A stretch of DNA of 64,000 nucleotides from NCBI RefSeq assembly GCF_910592395.1, contig NC_088312.1, forward strand, positions 4,278,001-4,342,000. Direction: 5' to 3'. The notes beneath the pieces are model-generated. The model was not told the DNA's origin and searched no databases. It saw only the letters and a list, made by a program, of their open reading frames with translations. Both the position numbers and the translations under genes were made by a program. The stretch is from Lineus longissimus (lineage: Eukaryota; Nemertea; Pilidiophora; Heteronemertea; Lineidae). This document shows, piece after piece, positions 13,601-23,936 of this stretch. Position 1 is the first letter of the stretch. Each line of letters starts with the position of its first letter.

Positions 13601-16600
13601 GAGGGGATGTTATCTGGGATGTGCTCAAGACCACGATTATTGCAGTAAAGACGCGTGTGCTTGCAGTCACAGACGCGTGGGGGATCTTGAAGGACTGAAA
13701 AGAACAAGAAATTTATGTGAGCCACCGGTGTTTGGTAACCGTTACCATGAGCAGATGAAGATGCATGGCTTTTTCACAACAAGTGTCCGTTTTTCGGTGT
13801 TCACACTGCCAGCAGTTGATTTTACTACTGTAGTTTGATTCAAAAAGATGTGATTTTGCAGAGATAAGATGTTCAAGACTCCAGACCAGTATAGACCATG
13901 GAGATGTTATGTTTTCAGTGTGTGAAGCAAATCAGCTGTCATTATAGCGTGGCTTGTGTGATATGCAATATCTTATTCCAATGAAAACGTTGGTTGTGAT
14001 TGCTGTTTGTCATTGAAAGATGATAGCTTAGTTGTCAAAGACATTACAACCATGTAATTGCACGAATGTGTTTGCGGTAGACGATGACTCTTCTCGTTCG
14101 TGTTCTCCTGCACTCCTGATGGATGGGATTATACACTCTTAAAATCAAATGTGGGAAGTAAGTTCGCATAGTCTACACAGAATACACTGTTGCTATGGCT
14201 TGTGCCCAACTTGGCTTTGTTGTTGATTGAATAAACCAGCCAGGAGGCCAAAAGTGTTCGGATGTGTTTGTTTATGCTCCGCTCTCAAGAAGCGGGTGAT
14301 TCCAAAGCCACATGTTCAACTTTTCCATTTTATGTGCAATATGATTTTGGTAACGAGGCAGAACATCTGTGCTACACTTCTATTACTTCCTCTGCTCTCC
14401 CAGGGGATAAGGCGGTGTCAGGTTTGAGATGGTACCGATATCACTCCCTATTTTTGCTTGCGTTACTGTTATGGTCACCCACCAATCAGGCTCATACGTC
14501 AATTCTCATTATCTCCTCTCGTGGGACTGGTCGCGATTAACAATGCATAGCAGAATATGAAGTCGAGAATAATGGTGAACCCCATATCAACAGAGGTCGT
14601 CGCGAATAGATTGGGTGTTGCTTATAAAGTAACACCGTGATCTTTATTACTTGATGATCAATGATGTGATATATCAATTCAATACAGTGCAAAGAAATAT
14701 GGTAGCCGCAAGCTGGCAGATTGATTTCGGGAGATAAAAGTGACGTACTTGTACATTGTAACAGTAGCATCGCCTCCTTATTGTTCACCAAGGTTTTTAC
14801 ATCTCGCCAACTTAAAATCAAACTTTTAACCGTACATTAAAAGTGAGTATAAAACCAGTACATTAAAAGTGAGTATAAAACCAGTCTAAAACACTGGGCA
14901 GATTGTCATGTCTGTATCTGTCGTATATGATGATGGATCTAATTGATCGTCTTTGGCTGAACCAAGCTGAAATGGGCGGTCAGTTATTTTATCAGGAGCC
15001 AGCAGCAGTGAGTGAGCTGGAAGATAAAACTGCCAGAGTGAAAAAGTGTTTTTTTTATTGTTAGCTCTGAAACTTTGTCTTCTTCCCCACATGGAGATCT
15101 CAGGAAAACTTGTAAATAATATTTGGAACTTAATTCGTCATTCACTGTTGGCGTTTTTCGACCATCGTTTTGATAACATGATATCAAAGGTGTAACTTTG
15201 CTCAAAGAAATTGTTAAGGGTTCTGAGCATGATAAAGGTGTTTATCCAGGGTGGCAATAATTTATTAAAGAAGTCGTCACGTCAGTGTCTAATTACGTCT
15301 GGTACATGTACTTTAATTTTTCAGATGATACATGTAGATGTATCTATATTTCCAAGTCTTAATGGCATATCTGGTAGAATTCGTGACAAGTCACAATGCA
15401 ATGTCATGAGAACCTTTCACTAAATCTCCCCGATATCTTTGGTTCGGCCACACGGTTGCACTGGATGCGTGACGTGGCACAATACTTCGATAGAACGTTG
15501 GCCATCTCACCTGCTCACTATCAATAACTTGTCGAATTGGTGACCACGCTGCCATGACAGAATATATAGAAACTCGCAGGCTAAAGGACTTCAGAGGTTG
15601 AAGGACAACAGGCCCGTGGACAAGCGGAAAGTAAAGTTCCTAAGTTCGCACTACTTTTCATTCATTCATGCATTTATTCCTTCAATGAGGACCTCGAATC
15701 GGCGATTTATGTTTTTTTTACATGAATTTTTTCCCGGTAATACCTCGATCGTTGAATACACAGGAACGATTGACTATACATATGATGGCCGAGAAAGGAT
15801 ATCAGTTTTCTTAATAACATGAAAAAACAAATATTTAATTTTTTTCCTGAAATATCTCGATCGCCCGAGACAACACATTTATCTTGATCGATCGAGATAT
15901 TTCAGGAAATATTTTTTTCGTGTTGAAAAAGATTCTTTGATGTCCTTTCTCATCCGCCGTATGAATCCCATAAGTTCACCCTGAAATTAACACCTACCAC
16001 ATGCATCTTTCTCCGTTTCCCGGTCAGCATCTGGACGTTTTGGATAACGCTGATTCCAATATTCATCATCAAATTTATCCCCTGAAAGAAGAAACGATAT
16101 GATGAAGCCAAATGGTCAAGTGCTCATTTAGCCAGCCTTAACGAGCCGGTTTTTGTTCCTTCGAGGTTACCAACTCCGGTGACTGCTCTTAACCGGGAGT
16201 CAGCGGCATCCCATCTCTCTGGATCTGTCCGTTAGAATTGAAATGGTTTTAAATGACTGTTGTTAATCCCATCTGATTGGTTACATGGCCCCGCGGAGAT
16301 TGGGACGTGTCGCCATTCACCGCTGCGGCAGTTGCTCAGGACAACTAAGATAAATGGAGATTGTTGATGTGGAAAATTACATATACGTCTCCAAGGATAA
16401 AACATTGTGTTCGGTATAATTGTTATGCTGAGGTTTTATGGCAAAAGATCGATCCTACAATATTTTTAATTCCCCCGAATACTCTAGCACAACTGGGGTA
16501 TGAAATACAGAGAATTGACAAACCCCACAGTAAAAATGTAAAGATTACTCACGACAGTTAAGTTCATCAAGTCCTCCATCACAATCAACATTCCCGTCAC

Positions 16601-19600
16601 ATATTGTAGACCGTGGCAGACACTTCTTCGCCTTCCCGCACGAATAAAATTTTACTGGGCAATAGTGCGGTTCAGAATCGGGTGCGATGCCTGCAAAATA
16701 AAAGTGAGTACAAGTTTTTCAATTACATGTACAAGAAAGCTTTTGGGACTTTCTTAGTTCCTTGGTGTTTGATAAGGGCCATTCTACAAAAATCTCCTAA
16801 ATCTTAAAAAATTTTAACATTAATCCATAGAATGAAAAAAATGGCAGGGTTAACTTGCTCTTCTAGGCAATGCCTGAAATATGTTAGTGGTGAACTTTAC
16901 AAATCATCCTTTTAATTTTAGACCGCATTTCATCATTGGGACATTGCCCTTGAAACTTCCCAAGATTGTTGAGCGGAGAAGCCTGCAGACAAAACCGTGA
17001 TTTTGTTATTCACATGTATAAATCATTATGCCATATTTTAAAGATCCTGTTGATATTCAGTCACACCCGATACGAGACAACCTTGATAACTAATCCAGCG
17101 CAATCGATTAGGTTTTATATTCTATGAAAATGATATTTTACCAAGCGGCAAATCTCTAACAAGCTGCATTGTCGGACTTAAATTCCAGCTTAATACGGAA
17201 AAAGATTTTCTTAAAAATCATGTCGGGTTTTCAAAATCCTTTGACAAATAGTCGATACTAGTAAGACAATAAAGGTCGGAGAACTCATCCAGCGCATGCA
17301 TGTATAATTTATTTATCAGAAGATTTAGCGATATGTGAATTAAAAAAGGCAAGGTCATTCTTCACAACAACAAGTGCGAAAAGGTTTAGCCAGTTGGTAT
17401 ATATATGTAGTTTTTAGATACATGTAGTCTCTTTTATTGTGATCGATCTAAATGTCCGCGTGCGTGATCAACGCACAATAAACTTCCCGCGACTTCAGTA
17501 CACCTGGATGGGCAATTTATAGCAACTGTTGAGAATTCGAGAGACTCATTTGATATGCAAGAGAAACCAAAGGTTATAGTGGATTTCAGGTGAAAGACGA
17601 CACATTAAGCACATTTATCATTAATGCGTTTGAAAGGACTGTACATCACGCCGGAGTGCTTCACTACTTCTATCTTATACCACAGTCCAGTTTGAGAGAT
17701 CATATCGGATCACGATTGAAATTATTTGCTGTATGAATAAATCTGAATGTATGTTATCGAAGTCGAAGTATATCACGCATTCCGTAAATCATGCATCCCG
17801 GTTAGTGAAGATTTGAGTTACCGTATATTCATAGAAATATATGAAAGGCTGGCTTATATATTTTTGAAATAATCTTATATACAAATACGTAATGCGCCAC
17901 ATCCAGCCTATAAGGTAATCATCCAATTATAGCACATTGACTACTTGTGAGCCAAAAAGAATTTGAACAGCTCATGACATTGCCGGGTCTTGGCTATAGA
18001 TTTATGGCATATTCCATCACAAAAGTGATGAATGATGGCATATTCCAAGCTTAAGTTGTCAATAAAGAATAATGCTAAATGTATTAGGGACGCAAAAGAG
18101 CGATTTAAATCGTTGCTACATTTTGTAGAATATTTTTTTCACTTGATTTTTTTTCTGCTCAAAATGAAGAGACATCATCATTTTTGGACTTTGAAAACTT
18201 TCAGAATTTTGAACTTATGAAAAAATTCCACTCTGAAAGATAAAATTTTTTTTAAGTCCAAATACTTTTTTCACTTGTTTTTTTCTGCTAAAATTGAAGA
18301 AAAATCGTCAGTCCCAAAAAGCCTGAGCGAAGGACCTGCATGCACATTTCAAAACATAGTAAGATATTCATATATCAGAGATTATTTTATTTGACAATAA
18401 TGTTTGGGGCTGCAACTTGTCAAAGTAAATGGAATTTCATTCGACAAATGTACTCTTCAATCATTTACGCTCCTTAGTCAAGTCGATGGAACAACTTTGA
18501 AATTGCTACCTGAGCGAATGGTGTGATAAATTGCTAAAAAAAAAGCGTAGGCGAACATTCGTTGATAATCAGCAAGAGTCATAAATCAAGATTAAAGAGA
18601 GGTTTTTTGCCTAAGCGTGGATACTGGAACCAGGATAAACTTTTTCGGTCAATTTGGTAAACCTTGTCTAGCTATCTTTCCGCTTATTGCGTTGGTAAAG
18701 TAATGTTAAGTTTGCAGCTGGAATTGAAAGTACCGCGTGGTTTCCGTGAGGAGACTACGCATTTCTAAGCCACGGTCAGAAGAAGGAGTATGACATCAAA
18801 TGGCTGAACCTGTTGGATAAATTATTATCCTCGTCTAAGTCAAATTGCATTTCCAGGAAAAGATGACGCAAACGGCTAGTCGGCAGTGAGCTACTAAATA
18901 CCAGAACAATCCTGTTTGGTTTTGAAGCTCAAGGCAATACAAACAAGTAACAAAGAAACCTAGCCGGTACAGTTCGTTCAGGCTCCAGAGTCCCATAAGA
19001 CGAAGACAAAACATTTACGATTAGATTATATAGTTTGCATTGTCGTTCTCATTCATGTATCCAATGAATAGAACATTCTTATCAGTGGACTCATTGGAAA
19101 ATTGAAAATAGGATCGAAAAAACCTTTGACGGAAAAACCGTGCTTGGAGCTAAGCAAGCTGTATGGCGGGATTTGCAGTGACAACAACTCTAGCTCTTGC
19201 AATGTACGAAAACAATGGGAGGATTTAACCCGACGCTGTCGAACAAAACCCTCGCCTAAAAGTGCAACTTCTTTCCGTCGCTTTGCCGACAGCAGCGTAT
19301 AGCGCCAAATACGTCGCTTCCAAAGAACAGGTAGCAGGCCATCACTCTAAGCCAATATTTTATGAATGATTAACTGTCAACAATAACTATTTGATTTGCA
19401 GACGACATGTTGAGATTAATTACGGAATCCATCTCGATCGGGTTTTAAGTAAAGAAAGATAATTTACGAGTGTTGCGCAAGGTGATCACGTGATGTGACG
19501 TCACCGCGGTATCCTCCTTGAGTGTTGCGTAAATGAATTACAGTGCCGAGCTTGACGCCATAGATTCGTACTTCTTACTTCATAGTTATGTCGGACTCAG

Positions 19601-22600
19601 TGCAGAACCTGCCAACTAAACCAAAAAAAGAATAAATATACCAATTAATATTAGTCCTACATATATGTAGGACTAGCACGGACGTTGAACTCAAATCGAG
19701 TTGAGACCCTCTTACACTCATAATTGTTGCTCATAACTACAATACGCCGTGACGGTGTCAACATTATCACGACTCTCCCTAATATTGTTACCAGACAAGG
19801 TTAATGGTGTCCATTGTGACTGGATGCATTGTTGTCGTGAGGCTTGGAAGATATTTCATGTCTAATGTATTTCAGAGCGAAGGAGTAATGAGTTGCATGT
19901 CACACAGTTAGTCCGCCGAGGCAGACGAAAAGAGCTGATATTTAATACTGTTGTTGTTGGAAGAGCCAGGTCGGTCTATTGTATAGTATAGTGTGCTAAT
20001 GACGTATATGTCGGAATGGCGGTAAAAGGAACAGACGGGCAAGGGTTCCGTCACAGATTTTAATGATAAGACAGATTCAACCATGAGCCCATCAATGATT
20101 TTAAGACAGAAACTCTTGACTGTGATTGCGGCAGCTTTATGACGACAAACACCGGCTGCAAAAACAAATGTTTGTTTTCTACTGACCGCTGTTACAATAT
20201 CTCTCAGTCATCAACCTCTGTGCTCCAAGCTTTCCGAGCTATGTGACTAACATAAAAGATTTCGTGGGAATCGAATATTGCAGAGTGATTGCAGCATATG
20301 ATTGTTGCTAAAACACGATATGACAGTGTTTCCTTGCAGGCAATTTCGTCCTTTTAGCGTGCTTTATTTATTACGGCCTACAAAAAAGAACACTTCGTTT
20401 TTGCTCTAAAATGTATGTGGCATTCATAATAAAAGATGATGAAGTAAAAAAAAACCTGTGCCATGACCTTGACGCTGCCTTGGCACGGGGGCGACATTTA
20501 GGCCTAAATATTGAACGAACTTACATGGCAACTTAAGCGGATGTTTATTTTCTGTGTTGTGCTAGACCTCTTGTAACCAGTGTATCGTATCGAACACATG
20601 GTGTTCAAACTCATCGAAGGTGTAGCAGATGGCTTAATATTAGCGCTGATAATGGAGGAAGGAATTTATCACTAGTATTCGAGTAAGCTAGAACGCCGCT
20701 TTAAAAGTGATCAGACGCCGCATTTAAGCCATTCTGAACCATCAGAGTTAATCGGTTGATGTAACGGAGTCCGGGTCGGCGGAGGGGATCCAAGGCTTGA
20801 GGGTCACAGATGCATTTAAGCTAGTTGCCGACAGTGACAGCCGTGTATTATCGTTGTAATTCCGCCGAAAAAAAAGGAAAATTGCTCGATCAGGTTTTTA
20901 CGTCGGAGCTTAGACACAGCAGAAGCCAGCAGCTTGTTTTGTTGCTGATAAAAAGGAGCGACATTCATCCCGGAGAATCAGCACGACATTTCTCGCGGGT
21001 ATTCCTCGGATCTAGGTAGGAACGCCTGGTCCATCTGAATTACCCCGGGGAGTCACTTGCTTAATGAGGCAGACTAGCCAATAAGGGAACACTGCTGACG
21101 CAAGTTGCAACTTCGGTATGATACAACTTACATGCAAAGTTTAATGCGCGATTTAAAAGTTGCTTTACCAACCCGTTGGATTATCCTTACATCTTCGTGT
21201 AACGCGATTTCGGGCACGGTGCTTCGCTCAAGCAATTATTATAGCCTTGGCTAACCACTTATTATGTCGACAAAGGTGGCTTTCGTGCAATGCATCCACA
21301 AGCGGGAGTCAGCAACCAGTGTGACTGGCCGTGGCAGCTGGTATTGGAAGCTGCCACCGCCATGGCGAATGTCCCTCTCACTATCGATGGCTTAAATCAT
21401 CATTAGTATAAGTAAGTGATATCACAATGGATCTGAGGTTAAACGTACTGAACAGGCAATGGCATGTAAAAGTGTAATGGTCTTTGCAATAACTCTGCAA
21501 AATGTACCAAAAAGATGGAATCTTAATGTTACAAGTACTTCCAGTGACCCGTGGCAGGAATATCTAATATTTTAGTTAGTGCTATGTGAAATCACGGTTA
21601 AATATTCAGAATAGACGGGGAGCGGGCGAGCCAAACCTTACAACTAATCTCGGTTCACCATTTGGATTTCGGTTCCCGTATATACCATACCCGACCGAGA
21701 GACACCCAGTTTGGAAAGGCAGACTTCCTGAGAGGACATCCGGTTGATTAGCCGAATTACAATATGCAATTAATTGCGAATGACCGCATGGATTGCGGTA
21801 GCACGCAGAAGCTGATTGAGAGACACACAGTTGGAAAAGCCTGCTGCATGCAGTTAAAATAACTAGCTTTTTTTTCGTTATAAGCTGATAAACAACTTTC
21901 TGTCTCCGTATATACTATAAGTCGCAGCCATACACGTATATAACCTTTTCATCACAACCTTATATCGTCATTGGTAAATTGATAAGAGGCTACACTATAA
22001 CAATCTCCTTAGCGAGCCGTAATTTTTTGGCCCAGGGACTCATGACAAACAGTTACCCTGCTTAATTAACAAAGTGACTTCTCCTGTCCATCACATGTAA
22101 TCACAACAAGTGCTGTACTGTAAGAAAAACTGTTTGGTGGTGTCGTGGGGGCCGCGATGATTCCGTGATGGCCTCATTGAGAATGATTTCAGCTGGAGGT
22201 ATAATATCTTCACATCAATGATTCATAGGGTTTGGCATCAGGCAGATATCCCGAGATAGTAGATCACTAAATTTTACCAAGATAATCTTCAACTTACAAT
22301 CTCTTTAACTTAAGCATGACATCAAAGGAACTAAATTAGGGATTGCTTCTCTTCCAATAGATTATACGTAGCGATCCGTATTTAGAGAGATATAACGAAA
22401 ACATAACCAAAATCCTCACTGACATAAACAAGAACTTCCCCTTTGATATTCTCCTTGAGTCAATTGAGCTTTATTCCTTAACGATCGCGAAGATGTTCCT
22501 GACAGCAAGTTTCCAAAAATCAACTAAACGTTGACTCTTACCGCGATCAAGCCAAAGGGCAGCCTCATCAATACATTTTTTCGAAATCTCAATCAACAAC

Positions 22601-23936
22601 GAGCGACGTCTGCAGAACCTTTGTTACGGAGGTTCGCAAAGGATATTCCGTCGCGTTTTACACTCCTCAGGGTCAGTTCAACGTGTTTATTTCTGAGAAA
22701 GTAGGAATGCGAGGTAGATGTTAGCGCGTTTATTACTGAGCAGGACTCAAACTAGAGCTGTCAGGATGAGTTTGGCAAAGATGGCGAATATAAACGATGT
22801 CAGATTGCTTAAACGCGTGACGGCAAGATAGATACTGATTGAAATCAAATCGCATCAGTAGATAGTTCTACGAATTCAGACACGGAACCAGTGTTAAAAA
22901 TATTACCTAAACGATTTAGCGTTTTGTAGATGTAGATGTGGTGGGGTTTTTTTCGATTTTGAAAACAAGACTTATTTGCTGGCGTGAAAACTGGAACCGA
23001 CAGGATTTGATACAAATGACATTAGCTTTAGATTGAATAAAAAATTTATATACCACAAAAAAACGCCTTAGGTAGTAATACGTCTGATCGAATCGGAAAT
23101 TTGCTTTTTCAATTCATTTAACTGTGAGCATGTCATGTTGATTTGACATCATGACAAACCGGCGTAGAAATTGAGTGTGGTATTTCATGTCAAGTGACGG
23201 ATAGCTGCAAATTGCAGTTTGTTGAATGCTCTTCTGTAAATAATGTACAATGTATGTGATTTAAAACATTTGGGCTTGGTTGCTAGAGAATTGCAACTGA
23301 TGTCTTTGAATTTGACTACGCCATTACCACTAACGCCGGATTTTGACCAATTGGGCAAAGATGGGCAAAAAAAACTTAAAACGGAGCAAAGATCAAATTT
23401 CTTATAAAAATACCTTGCATACCCACATACTCCGCCAATTGTGGCCCAATCTCCAACACACAGTCATGATGCCCAATCGAATGACTAAAAAAAACGGTTT
23501 ACGGGCCATGTCCGAATCTTTTCTTAAACTGCATGTGGGGGTATGTAGAAGTCATACTTGGACTTCCAGCGGTATTGCCTCCGTATAGCCTCCGCCAATA
23601 CCGGCGCCTTCTTGACGCGCGTTGTCTAGAAGCGGAACAATGTCAATACAGGGTGAAGATGGTACAGTATAAATGAACACCTTACACACCTGTTACAAAT
23701 GATCGGGCGGGTAACTAATCGGACATCTATTCCCCATATTACGGTCAATCTATCGGGCACTGTGACAGTGTCATGGCCGCTCAGACGGCATTGATATTCA
23801 CAGTGCTGAAAGCCATTGGTCAATATTGGCAAACCCTGAATACAATATGTAGTTTCTTACCTTGCAAATTCTCAGCCATCGTCACGAATCCGAACGTACA
23901 AAGAGCAATAAATCCAATTCTGTGTGGCGAAATCAT
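1342..23936 (-). CDS. Relaxin-receptor-like LGR (LDLa + LRR receptor), 5' part, 13 exons
   Basis: Start of a leucine-rich-repeat G-protein-coupled receptor of type C (RXFP1/2, insect Lgr3/4 class). Family members are plasma-membrane receptors for relaxin/insulin-like peptides. Coding exons, 5' to 3' on the minus strand: 23861-23936, 16553-16690, 15998-16081, 13586-13694, 11070-11141, 8431-8502, 7503-7574, 6905-6976, 5994-6065, 5653-5724, 3481-3552, 1574-1645, 1342-1413. All introns are GT-AG and every phase joins. Order of parts: signal peptide (residues 1 to about 22), LDLa module with six Cys (about 27-71), acidic/basic linker, LRR N-cap with CDC and a third Cys, then nine 24-residue LRRs. 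About 351 residues lie in the window. The last repeat(s), hinge and seven-helix domain must lie left of position 1, so this is a partial gene cut by the window edge, not a broken one. I cannot tell RXFP from Lgr3/Lgr4 without the missing part. Confidence 0.88.
3481..3552 (-). CDS. LGR exon 11: LRR 7
   Basis: A 72-bp phase-2 exon reading LVNDNLINYIQRGAF then RYQTNLKRL. The GAF and final L..L match the LRR consensus. Acceptor TTTGTAG, donor GTAAGT. Confidence 0.87.
5653..6065 (-). CDS. LGR exons 9-10: LRR 5 and 6
   Basis: Two 72-bp phase-2 exons, 5994-6065 (NLQRNDIDRVNLASDL then HLRSLEV) and 5653-5724 (DLGYNKLTRLTVQML then SPLRSVNE). The intron between them is only 269 bp. Donors are GTAAGT. 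Confidence 0.87.
6905..7574 (-). CDS. LGR exons 7-8: LRR 3 and 4
   Basis: Two 72-bp phase-2 exons, 7503-7574 and 6905-6976. LRR3 reads YLQANELSSIANCTF then CGCESVTD and carries three extra cysteines. LRR4 reads DLSANRFERVDSLYF then EGLEKLRKL, an almost ideal repeat. Confidence 0.87.
7959..8230. repeat. Tandem duplication, about 180 bp, in an LGR intron
   Basis: TTTCAGGGCAAAACGTTTGAG at 7961 recurs as TTTCAGGGGAAAACGTTCGAG at 8143. The similarity runs on through ATAAGTTACATCAGTGAC and TATGATTCGTTTAGTTGCAT. The overlapping plus-strand frame therefore encodes a repeated peptide (ISYISD...YDSFSCIP), which I read as a consequence of the duplication. Confidence 0.7.
8431..11141 (-). CDS. LGR exons 5-6: LRR 1 and 2
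   Basis: Two 72-bp phase-2 exons, 11070-11141 and 8431-8502. The first reads DLSSNNIQVLRQDQ then MRLLVNLEEL, a full LRR. The second reads IMIQSGLETIEERAF then SYNKKLKRL, with the usual Asn replaced by Ser. One exon per repeat is the classic LGR/RXFP gene layout. Confidence 0.85.
13586..13694 (-). CDS. LGR exon 4: LRR N-terminal cap
   Basis: A 109-bp exon, phase 1 in and phase 2 out. It encodes an LRRNT: CDCKHTRLYC, then a GLEHIPDNIP segment, then NTTV. The Cys spacing and the 'GL..IP..IP.NT' consensus are those of LRR caps. It sets the phase 2 that all following LRR exons use. Confidence 0.87.
15843..15909. repeat. Perfect inverted repeat, 21-bp arms
   Basis: Left arm 15843-15863 (TTTCCTGAAATATCTCGATCG) and right arm 15889-15909 are exact reverse complements around a 25-base loop, flanked by T-runs on both sides. 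The related string CTCGATCGCCCGA also occurs near 6837-6860, so it may be a dispersed MITE-type element. It lies in the intron after the linker exon of the LGR. Confidence 0.7.
15998..16081 (-). CDS. LGR exon 3: LDLa-LRR linker
   Basis: An 84-bp phase 1-1 exon between acceptor CTTTCAG and donor GTAGGT. It encodes a charged, aromatic stretch beginning RDKFDDEYWNQRYPK and ending in ACG. It takes the place of the LDLa-to-LRR linker of RXFP receptors, which helps hold relaxin in the mammalian protein. Sequence similarity to that linker is weak; position, phase and length support it. Confidence 0.75.
16553..16690 (-). CDS. LGR exon 2: LDL-receptor class A module
   Basis: A symmetrical phase 1-1 exon of 138 bp. 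Its 46 codons carry six cysteines and the calcium-cage signature CDGNVDCDGGLDELNC, diagnostic of an LDLa domain. In RXFP1/2 the single N-terminal LDLa is required for signalling. Acceptor TTTTGCAG and donor GTGAGT are both good. Confidence 0.9.
18128..18305. repeat. AT-rich direct repeat, period about 133 bp
   Basis: A block with TTTTTTTCACTTGATTTTTT then CTGCTCAAAATGAAGA near 18130 recurs with changes near 18262. It is low-complexity and lies in LGR intron 1. Confidence 0.5.
19483..19512. promoter_or_regulatory. E-box and full CRE palindrome side by side
   Basis: GATCACGTGATG (E-box CACGTG) is followed at once by TGTGACGTCACCGCGG, containing the full 8-mer CRE TGACGTCA. Both are perfect palindromes within 20 bp and could bind bHLH and CREB/ATF factors. 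It lies 4.4 kb inside intron 1 of the LGR, so an intronic enhancer or alternative promoter is possible. Evidence is motif only. Confidence 0.3.
19652..19675. repeat. 24-bp perfect palindrome
   Basis: TAGTCCTACATA followed directly by its reverse complement TATGTAGGACTA, with no spacer. It sits in LGR intron 1, 150 bp past the CRE/E-box pair. Confidence 0.75.
23861..23936 (-). CDS. LGR exon 1: start codon and signal peptide
   Basis: ATG at 23936 reads MISPHRIGFIALCTFGFV followed by TMAENLQ, a short positive start and hydrophobic core typical of a signal peptide. The exon ends in phase 1 at a GTAAGA donor, exactly the phase needed by the LDLa exon 7.2 kb downstream. This phase match plus the signal peptide is why I join it to the receptor; no transcript proves it. 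Confidence 0.72.

Larger units (their letters stand above)
16691..23860 (-). other. Large first intron of the LGR gene
   Basis: A 7.2-kb intron between the signal-peptide and LDLa exons. I looked for extra LDLa exons and saw none. It holds a duplicated AT-rich block, a CRE/E-box cluster and a 24-bp palindrome, listed separately. Confidence 0.6.
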
